From: Sphingobacteriaceae bacterium
Lineage (GTDB): Bacteria; Bacteroidota; Bacteroidia; Sphingobacteriales; Sphingobacteriaceae
Direction of reading: 5' to 3'
NCBI GenBank assembly: GCA_017745075.1
Contig: JAGIAD010000005.1
Coordinates: 217,160 to 281,159, forward strand
DNA length: 64,000 bases
Made by a program: the position numbers and the translations under genes. Shown here piece after piece: positions 52,505 through 62,815 of the stretch (within the stretch, counting starts at the first letter, position 1; the number at the start of each line of letters is the position of its first letter). The notes below the pieces were generated by a model. That model was not told the origin of the DNA, ran no database searches, and saw only the letters and a program-made list of their open reading frames with translations.

Positions 52505-53476
52505 ATGAAAAATAAAATATATATTTTACTTGCGCTCATTTTAGTACTTGGCGCCTGCAAAAACGAAGAGTGGGCATTTCCAGATAATGATGTTCAAACC
52601 GTTTATTTTGCCTATCAGGGGCCAATCCGGACCCTTACCATGGGCGAAGATATTTTCGATACTTCGCTTGATAATCAGCACAGGCTGCAGATTATGGGCA
52701 CTGTGGGTGGAGTTTATACCAATAAGGAAGATATTACCATTGGTATCAATGTAGATAACTCCTTAACCCAGGGTTTATCTTTCCCATCGCCTTATAGCGG
52801 CAGTGTAAAACCTATGCCGGCCAATTATTATACCCTTGCTGCCAATAAAATCGTGATCCCGAAAGGAAGCCTGATTGGTGGGGTGGACGTACAGCTAACT
52901 GATGCTTTTTTTGCAGACCCATTGTCTGTAAATACCACCTATGTGATTCCACTAACTATGACCAGTGTTGATCAGAATAAAAAGATTCTGCCCGAAAAAA
53001 AGTATACCTTGTATGCCGTAAAATATATCAATACCTGGCAGGGTTTCTATCTTCGCAGGGGAAAGGACGTAATTGTTGGCAAAAATGGGAATACCTCACT
53101 TAACCAAACCGTAGTCCGCCACATGAAATACGTGGAGAATGATGAAATCAATAAGCTTAATACAAGATCATTAACCCAGACCGAATTTCCGGTTACCTTT
53201 AAAGTAGCCGGGGGAACCAGCATCACCCGTACCTTATTACTAACTTTTGATAACAGCGGTAATTGTACAATTTCAGCAGCAGAAGCTGGTTTTACAGCAA
53301 CAGGTACCGGGAAATTTATTAAACGTGGCGAGAAAAACAGCTGGGGCAGCCAGGATCGTGATGCCCTTTATCTCAACTATCAGATCGATATGAGCGATAG
53401 GACTGTGAACAGCCTGGATACGCTGGTTATGCGCGATCGTGGGGTAAAAGCCGAAACATTTACACCCATCAGGTAA
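52505..53476 (+). CDS. Surface glycan-binding lipoprotein, DUF1735/DUF4361 type
   Basis: A 323-residue lipoprotein (lipobox LVLGACKNEEW, Cys about 18). The N-terminal beta region (about 30-165) resembles DUF1735 (BT_3987 type), and the C-terminal end (about 170-323) resembles DUF4361. These are non-catalytic surface proteins. In the comparable Prevotella locus this position is taken by xusE. It probably binds xylan at the surface together with the SusC/D pairs and the following xylanase. Confidence 0.8.
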   Translation: MKNKIYILLALILVLGACKNEEWAFPDNDVQTVYFAYQGPIRTLTMGEDIFDTSLDNQHRLQIMGTVGGVYTNKEDITIGINVDNSLTQGLSFPSPYSGSVKPMPANYYTLAANKIVIPKGSLIGGVDVQLTDAFFADPLSVNTTYVIPLTMTSVDQNKKILPEKKYTLYAVKYINTWQGFYLRRGKDVIVGKNGNTSLNQTVVRHMKYVENDEINKLNTRSLTQTEFPVTFKVAGGTSITRTLLLTFDNSGNCTISAAEAGFTATGTGKFIKRGEKNSWGSQDRDALYLNYQIDMSDRTVNSLDTLVMRDRGVKAETFTPIR

Positions 53477-53494
53477 TTAATCTTTAATCAAATA

Positions 53495-55189
53495 ATGTTG
53501 AAAATGAAACGATTATACAAAACAGCATTTGGCCTGGCGGGGGTGATATTGCTTGCATCCTGCCATAAATATGAGCCGCTTGATTTTGAGGTGGCCAAGC
53601 CTTCGAGCTTCGCTGCCCAGGAGCAGATCGATGCCTACCAACCCTTAAAAACCTATATTGACAGAACAGCAAATCCTAAATTTAAATTTGGTGCAGGAGC
53701 CAGTCTGCAATCCTATCTTTCCAAAGGCGTAGCTTACAGGTTGCTTAACAGTAATTTTGATGAAATTACATTGGGTTACGAAATGAAACATGGTGCCGTT
53801 GTACAGGCCGATGGAAGCCTTGCCTTAACTAATGTTAAAAATCTGCTGGAGACTGCTTCCAAAGCTGGTATTACCGTATTTGGACATACTTTAGCCTGGC
53901 ATGCCAACCAAAATGCAACCTATTTAAAAGGATTGATCGCCCCGGTAGTGATCCCTTCAAGCGGTGGCCCTACCTGGGACCTTGTAATTGGTGCCGATTT
54001 TGAAACAGATAATGCTTCTGTTTATCAGTCAAATACCAATGCTGTAGCCTCTTTTACTGCTGTTGGCGAAGGCTTTAACGGTGTAGGAAGAGCTTTAAAA
54101 ATCACCAATTCGGCTGTAAGAACCAACGATTATGATGCACAGCTATTTTTAAAGTTTCCGGCAGTAGCCGTAGGCGAGCGCTACGAGCTGAAAATGAATG
54201 TGCGTTCTGATGTGGCAGCCTCTTATCCTACACAGGCCCATGTTACCCCTGGAGCATACAAATTTTACGATTTTTTTGGCACAATTTCTTCAACGCCAAC
54301 CTGGACAACCTACACCAAGGAAATTACGGTTACTGCCGATATGGCCACGAGTGGAGCACTTGCCTTTAATCTCGGAAAAACTGCCACGAATTTCTATTTC
54401 GATAACATTACGCTTAAAAAATACAATCCGCTGGGGGGAACTACCATTATTGAAAAAACTGCCGAACAGAAAAAAACGATTTTAACTGCTGCATTAGACA
54501 CCTGGATTAAAGGTATGGTTACTGCTTCAAAAGATTACGTTAAGGCCTGGGATGTAGTAAACGAGCCAATGGATGATGCAAAACCGGCTGAATTAAAAAC
54601 TGCCGCAGGCCGGACATCAATCGCAGCCGATGAGTTTTTCTGGCAAGATTACCTTGGCAAAGATTATGCCCTGCAAGCCTTTCAGCTGGCAAGGCAGTAT
54701 GGCAACGCAAGCGATATTCATTTTATTAACGATTATAACCTGGAATCTAACCTCGATAAATGCAAAGGATTAATCGATTATGTAAAATACCTGGAAGGGA
54801 AGGGGGCAAAAATAGATGGTATAGGCACCCAGATGCACATCATAGCAACTTCTGATAAGGCAAAGATTGAAGAAATGTTCAAATTATTGGCTGCAACCGG
54901 TAAACTGATTAAAATATCGGAACTGGACATGGGTTTTGCCGGAAATGTCAAAACTCCGCAGGCAACAGCCGAGCAGTATGCCGCTCAGTCAGAGATGTAC
55001 AAATTTGTAATTAAGAAATATTTTGAGCTGATTCCTGCAGCCCAGCGATATGGAATTACAATCTGGGCTCCTCAGGATAGTCCAGCCGGTTCAAGCTGGC
55101 GGGCAGGAGAACCTATCGGCTTATGGACAGAAGGATTTGTGAGAAAACCAGCCTATGTTGGTGTGGCTGAGGGTTTAAAGAATAAATAA
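53495..55189 (+). CDS. Endo-1,4-beta-xylanase, GH10, with inserted carbohydrate-binding module
   Basis: A 564-residue lipoprotein (AGVILLASCHKYEPL, Cys near 23) that cuts the xylan backbone at the cell surface. The GH10 barrel is split: strands around YEMKHGAVVQADGSL and GHTLAWHANQNATYLKG come first. A CBM4-like beta module (about 165-305, from GADFETDNAS to FDNITLKKYNP) is inserted, and the barrel resumes with acid/base Glu357 in WDVVNEPMDD and nucleophile Glu476 in ISELDMGF. This split layout is known from Bacteroidota xylanases such as Xyn10C. A terminator follows at 55258-55300. Confidence 0.93.
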   Translation: MLKMKRLYKTAFGLAGVILLASCHKYEPLDFEVAKPSSFAAQEQIDAYQPLKTYIDRTANPKFKFGAGASLQSYLSKGVAYRLLNSNFDEITLGYEMKHGAVVQADGSLALTNVKNLLETASKAGITVFGHTLAWHANQNATYLKGLIAPVVIPSSGGPTWDLVIGADFETDNASVYQSNTNAVASFTAVGEGFNGVGRALKITNSAVRTNDYDAQLFLKFPAVAVGERYELKMNVRSDVAASYPTQAHVTPGAYKFYDFFGTISSTPTWTTYTKEITVTADMATSGALAFNLGKTATNFYFDNITLKKYNPLGGTTIIEKTAEQKKTILTAALDTWIKGMVTASKDYVKAWDVVNEPMDDAKPAELKTAAGRTSIAADEFFWQDYLGKDYALQAFQLARQYGNASDIHFINDYNLESNLDKCKGLIDYVKYLEGKGAKIDGIGTQMHIIATSDKAKIEEMFKLLAATGKLIKISELDMGFAGNVKTPQATAEQYAAQSEMYKFVIKKYFELIPAAQRYGITIWAPQDSPAGSSWRAGEPIGLWTEGFVRKPAYVGVAEGLKNK

Positions 55190-55570
55190 TGAGGTATAAG
55201 GTTAAGGTGTAGGGTTTAGGGGTTTTTCCTTCCACCCGCCCAATAGAATATACCAATAAAGCCAGGAATTCCGGTTTAACCGCTATTCCTGGCTTTTTTA
55301 TTGGAAATTACCGATTCTCTTGGTTAATAGCTATTTACAATTTCTACCTTGCATACACAGCTTTTTAGCCATTATGCTGTGCTTGCTTTGAAAAAACTCA
55401 GCTTTAATTAACAGTTTTTCCTGACCACCTTTTGCTATCAGGAATAAAAGTTAATATAGTTATGCAATCGATTGTTTTTTTCCATATTAAGTGGTATATT
55501 CGGTAAAGAATTACTTAGGCAAAATTCTGCCTGTACAACTTCTTCAGGAATAACCAAATATTAAACTTAA
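55190..55570. other. Gap between xylanase and esterase genes
   Basis: It holds a low-complexity GGTTTAGGG/GGTGTAGGG repeat (55186-55235), the xylanase terminator (55258-55300) and about 260 bp of A/T-rich sequence with no clear promoter box. The esterase gene may therefore have its own, unrecognised promoter. Confidence 0.5.
55258..55300 (+). terminator. Terminator after the xylanase gene
   Basis: AAAGCCAGGAAT (55258-55269) pairs with ATTCCTGGCTTT (55284-55295), extended by CCAAT/ATTGG on the outside, followed by a T run. It marks the end of the SusCD-xylanase operon. Confidence 0.8.
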
Positions 55571-57559
55571 ATGATGTCTTTCTACAAGAAAACTGGCATA
55601 CCCATATCTTTCGGAGATAGATCACGATCATATTTTTTAAATTTTAGGAGCGCGGTTGTAAAATGCTGTGCCCTGCTTTTTGCCATTTTATTAATTAATG
55701 AAAAGGCCTGCGCCGATGTAAAACTCCCTCAGCTTATCGCTAACCGAATGGTGCTGCAAAGAAATATTAATTTGAAGATTTGGGGCTGGGCCAATCCAAA
55801 TGAAAAAGTTAAACTTTCTTTTAACAACCGTCATTTTGAAACAATTACCGGTAGCAATGGGCAATGGTTGATAAGGCTTCCCAAAATGAAAGCCGGAGGT
55901 CCTTATACCATGACCATTGCCGGGCAGAATTTGATTACGTTGACTGATATTTTGGTTGGCGATGTGTATTTCTGCGCAGGCCAGTCCAACATGGTATTAG
56001 CCATGGAAAGACTTAAAGAAAATTATCCGGAGGAGGTTGAGCATGATAATTTTCCTCAGATCAGGAATTTCTTTGTGCCAACAAAAGCAGATGTTTCGCA
56101 AGAATCTACCGATTTGCCAAAAGGAGAGTGGAAGCCTGCCATGGGCAAAGGTTTGCTGGAGTTTGGTGGGGTTACTTATTTCTTTGCAAAAAAACTCTAT
56201 CAAAAATACAAAGTTCCGATCGGGATTATTAATTCCAGTGTGGGCGGAACGCCGATAGAAGCCTGGATGAGTAAGGATGCGTTTAAGGAATTTCCTGAAA
56301 TTGAAAACCAGATTAAAAAATTTAGAGATACCGCTTATATCAACAGCCTGCAATTATCCCAGCCTAAACCGGCTAAAGCCTCACCGCCTTCCTATGTGCC
56401 AAAAACATGGCATAAATTCTGGATGCCGGGTTATTGGGCAGACCAGGGTGCCAGGAACCTGAACGGTATCCTGTACTTCAGGAAAGAAATTGAGGTTCCG
56501 GCAGAGATGGCGGGCAAGCCGGCGAAACTTTTTATGGGGCGCATAATCGATTCTGATTCTGCTTTCGTAAATGGGACCTTTGTCGGGAATATCACTTATC
56601 AATATCCTCCTCGAAGGTATAATGTACCTGCAAACCTGTTAAAACCCGGAAAAAATACCATTTTGATAAAGCTTACCAGTATAAATGGTAAAGGTGGTTT
56701 TGTGCCTGATAAAAATTATTCGCTCCAGGCCGGTGGGCAAATTATCGACTTGCGGGGCGAGTGGTATTACCAGGTACATGAAGTATTTCCTAAACCCGCT
56801 TATTCTGCCGCTGCTCAACAGGCAGTCAGGCCAATTGTTGCACAAAATTCTCCAACCGGACTTTATAATACCATGGTTGCGCCTGCGCTCAATTATGGCA
56901 TATGTGGCTTTTTATGGTACCAGGGCGAAGCTAATGAAGGTAAAGCAAAAGAATATGCTAAAATGTTACCTGCCCTGATCAAAGATTGGAGGGATAAGTG
57001 GGGCCTGGGTAATATTCCATTTTTATTTGCCCAACTTCCCAATTATATGGAGGTAGATTATCTTCCTGCAGAGAGCAACTGGGCACAACTTCGGCAAAGC
57101 CAGCTCCAAACTTTAAAAACGGAGAACACCGGGATGGCTGTTGGACTCGGCGCCGGCGAATGGAATGATATCCACCCGCTTAACAAGAAACAAATTGGCG
57201 AGCGTTTGGCTTTATGGGCTGAAAAACTAATTTATGGCGAAAATAACATTGTTTATTCGGGCCCGGTCTACCGATCGGCAACCGTTCAGGGCAATCGCGT
57301 GATTTTGAATTTTGATTATGTTGGCAACGGGCTAACCACGCAGGGAGAAGCAGTGCTTTATCACTTCGCCATTGCAGGTGCGGATAAAAAATACGTTTGG
57401 GCCAAAGCGAAAATAGAAGGTAACACGGTTGTAGTCTGGAACGATGGTATTTCCAGCCCGGTAGCTGTTAGATATGCCTGGGCCGACAATCCGGAGGGAG
57501 CTAATCTGTATAACAAAGACGGACTACCGGCCGCCCCCTTCGAGGCTGAAATAAAATAG
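55571..57559 (+). CDS. Sialate O-acetylesterase (SASA) family esterase with inserted jelly-roll domain
   Basis: A 662-residue secreted esterase. A basic N-terminus and a helix (about 32-48) form a long signal peptide. The SGNH-type motifs are CAGQSNMVLAM (Ser nucleophile), FLWYQGEANEGKAKEYAKML and a Asp/His pair in GEWNDIHPLNK. A beta-galactosidase-like jelly-roll domain (about 295-405, GILYFRKEIEVPAEMAGKPA) is inserted. In xylan loci such enzymes probably remove acetyl groups from xylan. The sialate name is historical. It lies within the locus but downstream of a terminator. Confidence 0.85.
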   Translation: MMSFYKKTGIPISFGDRSRSYFLNFRSAVVKCCALLFAILLINEKACADVKLPQLIANRMVLQRNINLKIWGWANPNEKVKLSFNNRHFETITGSNGQWLIRLPKMKAGGPYTMTIAGQNLITLTDILVGDVYFCAGQSNMVLAMERLKENYPEEVEHDNFPQIRNFFVPTKADVSQESTDLPKGEWKPAMGKGLLEFGGVTYFFAKKLYQKYKVPIGIINSSVGGTPIEAWMSKDAFKEFPEIENQIKKFRDTAYINSLQLSQPKPAKASPPSYVPKTWHKFWMPGYWADQGARNLNGILYFRKEIEVPAEMAGKPAKLFMGRIIDSDSAFVNGTFVGNITYQYPPRRYNVPANLLKPGKNTILIKLTSINGKGGFVPDKNYSLQAGGQIIDLRGEWYYQVHEVFPKPAYSAAAQQAVRPIVAQNSPTGLYNTMVAPALNYGICGFLWYQGEANEGKAKEYAKMLPALIKDWRDKWGLGNIPFLFAQLPNYMEVDYLPAESNWAQLRQSQLQTLKTENTGMAVGLGAGEWNDIHPLNKKQIGERLALWAEKLIYGENNIVYSGPVYRSATVQGNRVILNFDYVGNGLTTQGEAVLYHFAIAGADKKYVWAKAKIEGNTVVVWNDGISSPVAVRYAWADNPEGANLYNKDGLPAAPFEAEIK

Positions 57560-57671
57560 CTTAAAAACAGGACCATTTGCTATATTTAACGAACAAACAA
57601 ATTTAAAACCACAGTATCCCAACGCGGATCATGCAGCGCCTGAAGCATTACAATCACAACCGGATGCGCTA

Positions 57672-60600
57672 ATGTATTTTATGATGTTAAAACGAGGATC
57701 AAGTATAATAGCCATGTCGCTTATAGCGATATTGTTATTCACCTGCACGCTGGCAGGTGCGCAGAATAAACCTAACTTTATTACCCTTAATACCAAAAAT
57801 GGTCTTTCTTCGAATACTGTAAATACGATTCTGCAAGATCATAACGGGCTGGTGTGGTTTGGCACCAATGATGGGTTGAATAAATTTGACGGCACCAATT
57901 TTACGGTATATACGAGTAAAAGTGGCGACAGCACGAGTATTCCTTCCAACAATATCTCTGCACTTTTAGAAGATCGCAATGGGAGGCTTTGGATTGGCAC
58001 AAACGGAGGGGGGCTGGCGATCTATGATGCTAAACAAAATACATTTAAATCGTTTGTAGGAGAAGGTATTCCGAACCGTAACCTCCCCTTTAATGTATTA
58101 ACCCTTTACGAAGATAAAACGGGAAATATTTGGGTAGGTACCTTTGGCGGGTACAGGGTTATCAATACCAAAACTTTTAAGGTAAGGAATGTCGGTCTCA
58201 ACCAATTAATGGGCAACGGTTCAAGCGTGCTTTCATTCCTTCAGGGGAGTGGCAATAAATTATATATGGGTACCAATATGGGGCTATTGGCACTTAACCT
58301 TAGCAGCGGTGCCACCGAGAAGTTTACCCATAACCCGGCAGATAAGTCGAGTCTCAGCAACAATTTCATCAAAACTATTGTACAGGACGAAAAGGGACGT
58401 ATATTTTTTGGAACCTATAATGGGCTTAACATGTTGCTGCCTGATGGCAAACATTTCAAATCGTTTTTACAACCGAACGACAGGTTGTTCTCTGACGATA
58501 TTATTTATTCGGCCAGGTTACAAAAAGGAGGTAAGTTGTGGTTGGGTACCGAAGATGGCGTGTCTATTTTTGATACCAATACCGAGCTTTTCTCTACCAT
58601 TCGGCCTAACAGGCGTGAATCCTTTGGGCTCAGCCATAAGTCGGTAAGAAGTATCTGCATGGCCAATAACGGCATTATATGGCTGGGTACCTACCAGGGC
58701 GGGGTAAATAAGTTCGATCCGAATTTAGCATTGTTTAATCTGAAGAGAAGCAGCCCCTTCGATCCAAAAGGACTTTCGTCGCCTATTGTTACCTCTTTTG
58801 CAGAATTCTCAAAAAGGAAAGTTTTTGTGGGTACGGATGGGGGAGGCCTGCATCTTTTCGATCGCGAAAACGGAATATTCGAGCAGATCGATATTAAAAG
58901 TAAAATAGATTTTTCCCGGAATCCGCTGGCGATATTGGCGCTCACCCTTGATTCTCATGGTACACTTTGGGTGGGCACTTATCAGCATGGTTTGTTCGCC
59001 TATAATCCCGTAACCAAAACGTACAAGCAATTTCTGGCCGGCCCAATGGCAACAGACCTTAGTCAAAATGAAATTTTTGCCATCAAAGAAGATAGCAGGG
59101 GGTTGATATGGATTGGTACAAACGGAACCGGTGTTGATGTATTTGATTATAAAACCAATTCATTTATCCGGTATGGCACTTATTCACTGGCGCCTATGAT
59201 GCTTCCCAGCAATGGTTTTATACGTGCTATCGTAGAAGATCCCGACGGGAATATGTGGCTCGCTTCCAGCGGAACTGGGATAGCCGTATTCCAACGCGAT
59301 AATGGAAAATTTATCACCTACCGGAAAGCAAATAGCGGCCTTTCCAACGATGTGGTATTGAGTTTGTTATGTGACAGTAAAGGGAATATATGGGCCGGAA
59401 CTGATGGCGCCGGGCTTGATTTTTTTGACCCTCGTACGGGGAAATTTACCAATTATAACGAAACAAACGGCTTGTCAAACGCCATTGTGTACAAAATACT
59501 GGAAGGCAGGGACGGGCTGATCTGGTTCAGCACCGATAACAGCATCAGTTGTCTTAATCCGGAAACGAAAAAGATTAAAAACTTTGGGCGCCCCAACGGG
59601 ATGCAGGATAGTCCATTTATACTGGGTTCGGGAATTGGCACTTCGGCTGGCGAGCTTTATTTTGGCGGACAAGACGGTTTCAATTATTTTAATCCGCTCG
59701 AATTACCTTCCAATAATGTGGTTCCAAACGTACTGCTTACCGAATTAAAGGTAGCCAATGCCGTTGTAATACCTGGCGAAAAATCACCTATTAAAGAGCA
59801 GATCAGCTTTGCAAAAGAAATTAAACTGAGCTATGGGCAAAATTTCTCCATTAGTTATGTAGCGCTGAATTACACTGCACCGCAACAAAACCACTATTCT
59901 TACCGGCTTGTTGGTTTAGACCGGGATTGGAATGAAGTAGGAAAAGAAAAGACAGCGTATTATACCAACCTCGATCCTGGCGATTACATTTTTCAGGTAA
60001 GGGCAAGCAATAACGACGGCGTGTGGAGTAATAAAATTACCTCTATTGCTATTCATATAAAACCACCCCTGTGGAGAACCACTTACGCTTATGTTTTTTA
60101 TGTATTATTAGCCGGCTCAATCTTATTTGCTATTAGGCGAAGGGGAATTCAGCGCATTAAAAAACAGCTCGCTATAGAACAGGCCCAGATTAATGCAGAA
60201 GAAAAAGTGCTGCAACAGCGAAGAGACGCCGAAAGGGCACATGCACTGGATATACAAAAGATTAAGTTCCTTACCAATTTGAGCCATGAGTTTAGAACAC
60301 CGATTTCGTTAATCCTGGCACCTGTTGATAAGTTGCTGGCTATTAAACAGGAACCTGCAGTGGCTGGCCAGGTAAAAATGATCAGAAGAAACGCCAGGAG
60401 GTTGTTGAACCTGGTCAATCAACTGCTCGACTTCAGAAAAATGGAAGAACAGGAACTGAAGTTAAACCTGAAAGAGGCCGACCTCGTTAGTTTTATCAAC
60501 GAAGCTGCCGAAGCATTCCAGGATCTTTCAGAACGGAAGAAAATATCACTTCAGATTCACAGCGACGTTAAAAAACTGAAAATACCTTTCGATCAGGATA

Positions 60601-61823
60601 AAATGGAAAGGATCATTTTCAACCTGCTTTCCAATGCATTTAAATTTACAAAAGAAGGTGGTGAAGTGCGCCTGAATATGTACCTCGGAGCTGCTACCGT
60701 TCAGGTTAAACCTGTGTTTTTTATCGAAGTTTCAGATACAGGCATAGGTATAGCAGATCACAACAAGGCTAAGGTATTCGACCGCTTTTTTATGGATAAC
60801 GATGTAAGTGCTATCTTAAATCAAGGCAGTGGAATCGGGCTATCGATTGTTAAGGAGTTTGTAGAGTTGCATGGCGGACAAATTAGTGTAGAAAGTGAAG
60901 TCGGGAAAGGAACTGCATTTTTGGTTTCGCTACCGGTTGAGATAGTGGATGATATTGAGATTGATGAAGAGGCTTACAGTCTGATTGACGAACAAAACGA
61001 TGAATCTGCTGCCGAAACCTCACCTGCAGATCTTAAAATGGCCACAATCCTTTTGGTTGAAGATAATGAAGAGTTCAGGTTTTACCTGAAAGATAGTTTA
61101 CAACCGTTTTATCAGATCATAGAAGCGGCAGATGGCAAGGAAGGATGGCAAAAAACGCTTTCGGCACACCCCCAACTGGTTGTGACCGATATTAGTATGC
61201 CCGAAATGAACGGTATAGAGTTAAGTCAGAAAATTAAGGCCGATAAAAGGACAAGTCATATTCCGGTTATTCTTTTAACGGCAATCAGCGGAGAAGATGA
61301 TCAGATTAAAGGACTGAAATCGGGCGCCAATGATTACCTGACCAAACCTTTTAATTTTGGTATTCTGCAGGCAAAAATTGAAAATTTACTGCTGTTTAAC
61401 CGCTCTGTTAAAAATGCATATTCTAAACAGGTGAAGGTACAGGCCAAAGAGATCGAAATCGAGTCGAGTGAAGTTAAGTTGTTGAATAAAATTGTACAGT
61501 ATATTGATGAAAAGCTGAATAATCCGGAGCTATCAGTCGAAGAGTTGAGCAGGCATGTTGGCATGAGCCGTGGTTCTCTCTATCATAAGCTGCTTGAAAT
61601 TACGGGGTTAACACCTATAGAATACATCAGGTCTGTAAAACTGGAAAGGGCAGTGGAGTTGCTCGAAAAAAGCGATTATAACGTGGCACAGATTGCATAT
61701 ATGACAGGTTTTGGTACGCCAAGCTATTTTTCGAAGCTTTTTAAAGCCCAGTTTAATATGCTTCCATCCGAATATATTAATGCAAAAAGAAAAGATAAAC
61801 GCGAAACTTTAAAAGCGGTGTAA
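57672..61823 (+). CDS. Hybrid two-component system regulator (HTCS)
   Basis: A 1383-residue one-protein two-component system. A signal peptide is followed by a periplasmic double beta-propeller (about 30-690, many WFGTNDGLNKFDG-type repeats) and a Y_Y_Y domain (about 700-790). A membrane helix (about 800-820) and a histidine kinase with phospho-His872 in NLSHEFRTP and N/G boxes follow. A receiver domain with phospho-Asp1173 in VVTDISMPEMNG and an AraC-type helix-turn-helix (about 1270-1375) complete it. It should sense xylo-oligosaccharides and activate the locus, as HTCS proteins do elsewhere. Confidence 0.93.
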   Translation: MYFMMLKRGSSIIAMSLIAILLFTCTLAGAQNKPNFITLNTKNGLSSNTVNTILQDHNGLVWFGTNDGLNKFDGTNFTVYTSKSGDSTSIPSNNISALLEDRNGRLWIGTNGGGLAIYDAKQNTFKSFVGEGIPNRNLPFNVLTLYEDKTGNIWVGTFGGYRVINTKTFKVRNVGLNQLMGNGSSVLSFLQGSGNKLYMGTNMGLLALNLSSGATEKFTHNPADKSSLSNNFIKTIVQDEKGRIFFGTYNGLNMLLPDGKHFKSFLQPNDRLFSDDIIYSARLQKGGKLWLGTEDGVSIFDTNTELFSTIRPNRRESFGLSHKSVRSICMANNGIIWLGTYQGGVNKFDPNLALFNLKRSSPFDPKGLSSPIVTSFAEFSKRKVFVGTDGGGLHLFDRENGIFEQIDIKSKIDFSRNPLAILALTLDSHGTLWVGTYQHGLFAYNPVTKTYKQFLAGPMATDLSQNEIFAIKEDSRGLIWIGTNGTGVDVFDYKTNSFIRYGTYSLAPMMLPSNGFIRAIVEDPDGNMWLASSGTGIAVFQRDNGKFITYRKANSGLSNDVVLSLLCDSKGNIWAGTDGAGLDFFDPRTGKFTNYNETNGLSNAIVYKILEGRDGLIWFSTDNSISCLNPETKKIKNFGRPNGMQDSPFILGSGIGTSAGELYFGGQDGFNYFNPLELPSNNVVPNVLLTELKVANAVVIPGEKSPIKEQISFAKEIKLSYGQNFSISYVALNYTAPQQNHYSYRLVGLDRDWNEVGKEKTAYYTNLDPGDYIFQVRASNNDGVWSNKITSIAIHIKPPLWRTTYAYVFYVLLAGSILFAIRRRGIQRIKKQLAIEQAQINAEEKVLQQRRDAERAHALDIQKIKFLTNLSHEFRTPISLILAPVDKLLAIKQEPAVAGQVKMIRRNARRLLNLVNQLLDFRKMEEQELKLNLKEADLVSFINEAAEAFQDLSERKKISLQIHSDVKKLKIPFDQDKMERIIFNLLSNAFKFTKEGGEVRLNMYLGAATVQVKPVFFIEVSDTGIGIADHNKAKVFDRFFMDNDVSAILNQGSGIGLSIVKEFVELHGGQISVESEVGKGTAFLVSLPVEIVDDIEIDEEAYSLIDEQNDESAAETSPADLKMATILLVEDNEEFRFYLKDSLQPFYQIIEAADGKEGWQKTLSAHPQLVVTDISMPEMNGIELSQKIKADKRTSHIPVILLTAISGEDDQIKGLKSGANDYLTKPFNFGILQAKIENLLLFNRSVKNAYSKQVKVQAKEIEIESSEVKLLNKIVQYIDEKLNNPELSVEELSRHVGMSRGSLYHKLLEITGLTPIEYIRSVKLERAVELLEKSDYNVAQIAYMTGFGTPSYFSKLFKAQFNMLPSEYINAKRKDKRETLKAV

Positions 61824-61880
61824 TTATTTTTAGTTAAAAACTTTTGAAAATGCTGAATAGGTTTATATTGGGTAGATAAT

Positions 61881-62702
61881 TTAAGCATTCGTGTCAAGTT
61901 GGCTCAGCAATTCAGTTGGAGCATAGCCAAAGTGTTTTTTAAATGCATATGAAAAGTGCGACAGGTTCTCAAAGCCCGTTTCGTAACAGACATCAATAGG
62001 GCGTTTGTGTTTTTCTGTAAACTGGTAATGCGCCAGTTCCAGGCGCTTTTGCGTGAGCCAGCGCTGCGGTGTGGTATTAAACGCTTTACTGAAATCTCTT
62101 TTAAAAGTAGTGAGGCTCCTCCCGGTCAGGTAACCGAATTTTTCAAGGGGAAGGTTAAACATAAAGTTCTTTTCCATATAAGCGGCCAGATCGATTTTTC
62201 CGGGTTCTTCAAAATTAGCCAGTATGTTGTCTATACTTTTATCGATTGCCCTCAGTATACTAATGGCTTCGGTAATTTTTAACGAGGCAATATGCTCCGG
62301 CAGTTCTTTGATGTCAAAATACGGAACCAATGAAGACAGACAGCTTTCCAGTAAAGGGTGATTGCTGAAATGATAGATTTTCGGTGATGCTGAGGTTTTG
62401 GTAACCCCATCAAGATCCGCATAAAAATCCCTTAATCTCGCTGTTGAAAGGTGCATTACAACTGTCTTATGCGGTTTACCATCTTTAGGGTAATTGATAA
62501 TGGTAGCCAACTGATTTCTTGGGATCAGGAAAATATCACCCTCCTTAAAAATATAAGTAGCATTTGCCTGGACGATTTTTGTTTCGCCCGAAATGAACCA
62601 AATCAGCATGTGGTGTTCAAACAGGATATCCGATTTGAAAAACTTATCCTCGTAACAGGAAAGTTTGATGTCATCCGTTATGTATTTTGCTTCGTACTGC
62701 AT
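61881..62702 (-). CDS. AraC family transcriptional regulator
   Basis: A 273-residue regulator. An N-terminal cupin-like sensing domain (about 1-130, LFEHHMLIWFISGETKIVQA) precedes the C-terminal double helix-turn-helix (about 165-273, GYLTGRSLTTFKRDFSKAFN and CYETGFENLSHFSYAFKKHF). It is downstream of the SDR gene in the same direction. Paired ACTTTGTT-type direct repeats lie in front of both genes (62763-62798 and 63869-63905), consistent with self- and target regulation. Confidence 0.88.
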   Translation of the reverse strand: MQYEAKYITDDIKLSCYEDKFFKSDILFEHHMLIWFISGETKIVQANATYIFKEGDIFLIPRNQLATIINYPKDGKPHKTVVMHLSTARLRDFYADLDGVTKTSASPKIYHFSNHPLLESCLSSLVPYFDIKELPEHIASLKITEAISILRAIDKSIDNILANFEEPGKIDLAAYMEKNFMFNLPLEKFGYLTGRSLTTFKRDFSKAFNTTPQRWLTQKRLELAHYQFTEKHKRPIDVCYETGFENLSHFSYAFKKHFGYAPTELLSQLDTNA

Positions 62703-62762
62703 TGCTTATTTCTTTTTCGTAGGGAAAAGATTACTGTAAAAATAAAAAATATCATTTAATCT

Positions 62763-62798
62763 ACTTTGTTTAAAAGTTCAGTATACTTTTTTGAAAAC
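62763..62798. promoter_or_regulatory. Candidate AraC operator, upstream of araC-type gene
   Basis: ACTTTGTTTAAAAG (62763-62776) and ACTTTTTTGAAAAC (62785-62798) are direct repeats 22 bp apart, 61 bp upstream of the regulator's start. The first is identical to one upstream of the SDR gene. Confidence 0.55.
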
Positions 62799-62815
62799 TT
62801 CATTTCTTTTTTGAA

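Noticed and set aside
55258..55300. Reading the hairpin after the xylanase gene as an insertion-sequence end
   Set aside because: It has the stem, loop and T run of a terminator at the expected distance from the stop codon, and no neighbouring transposase.
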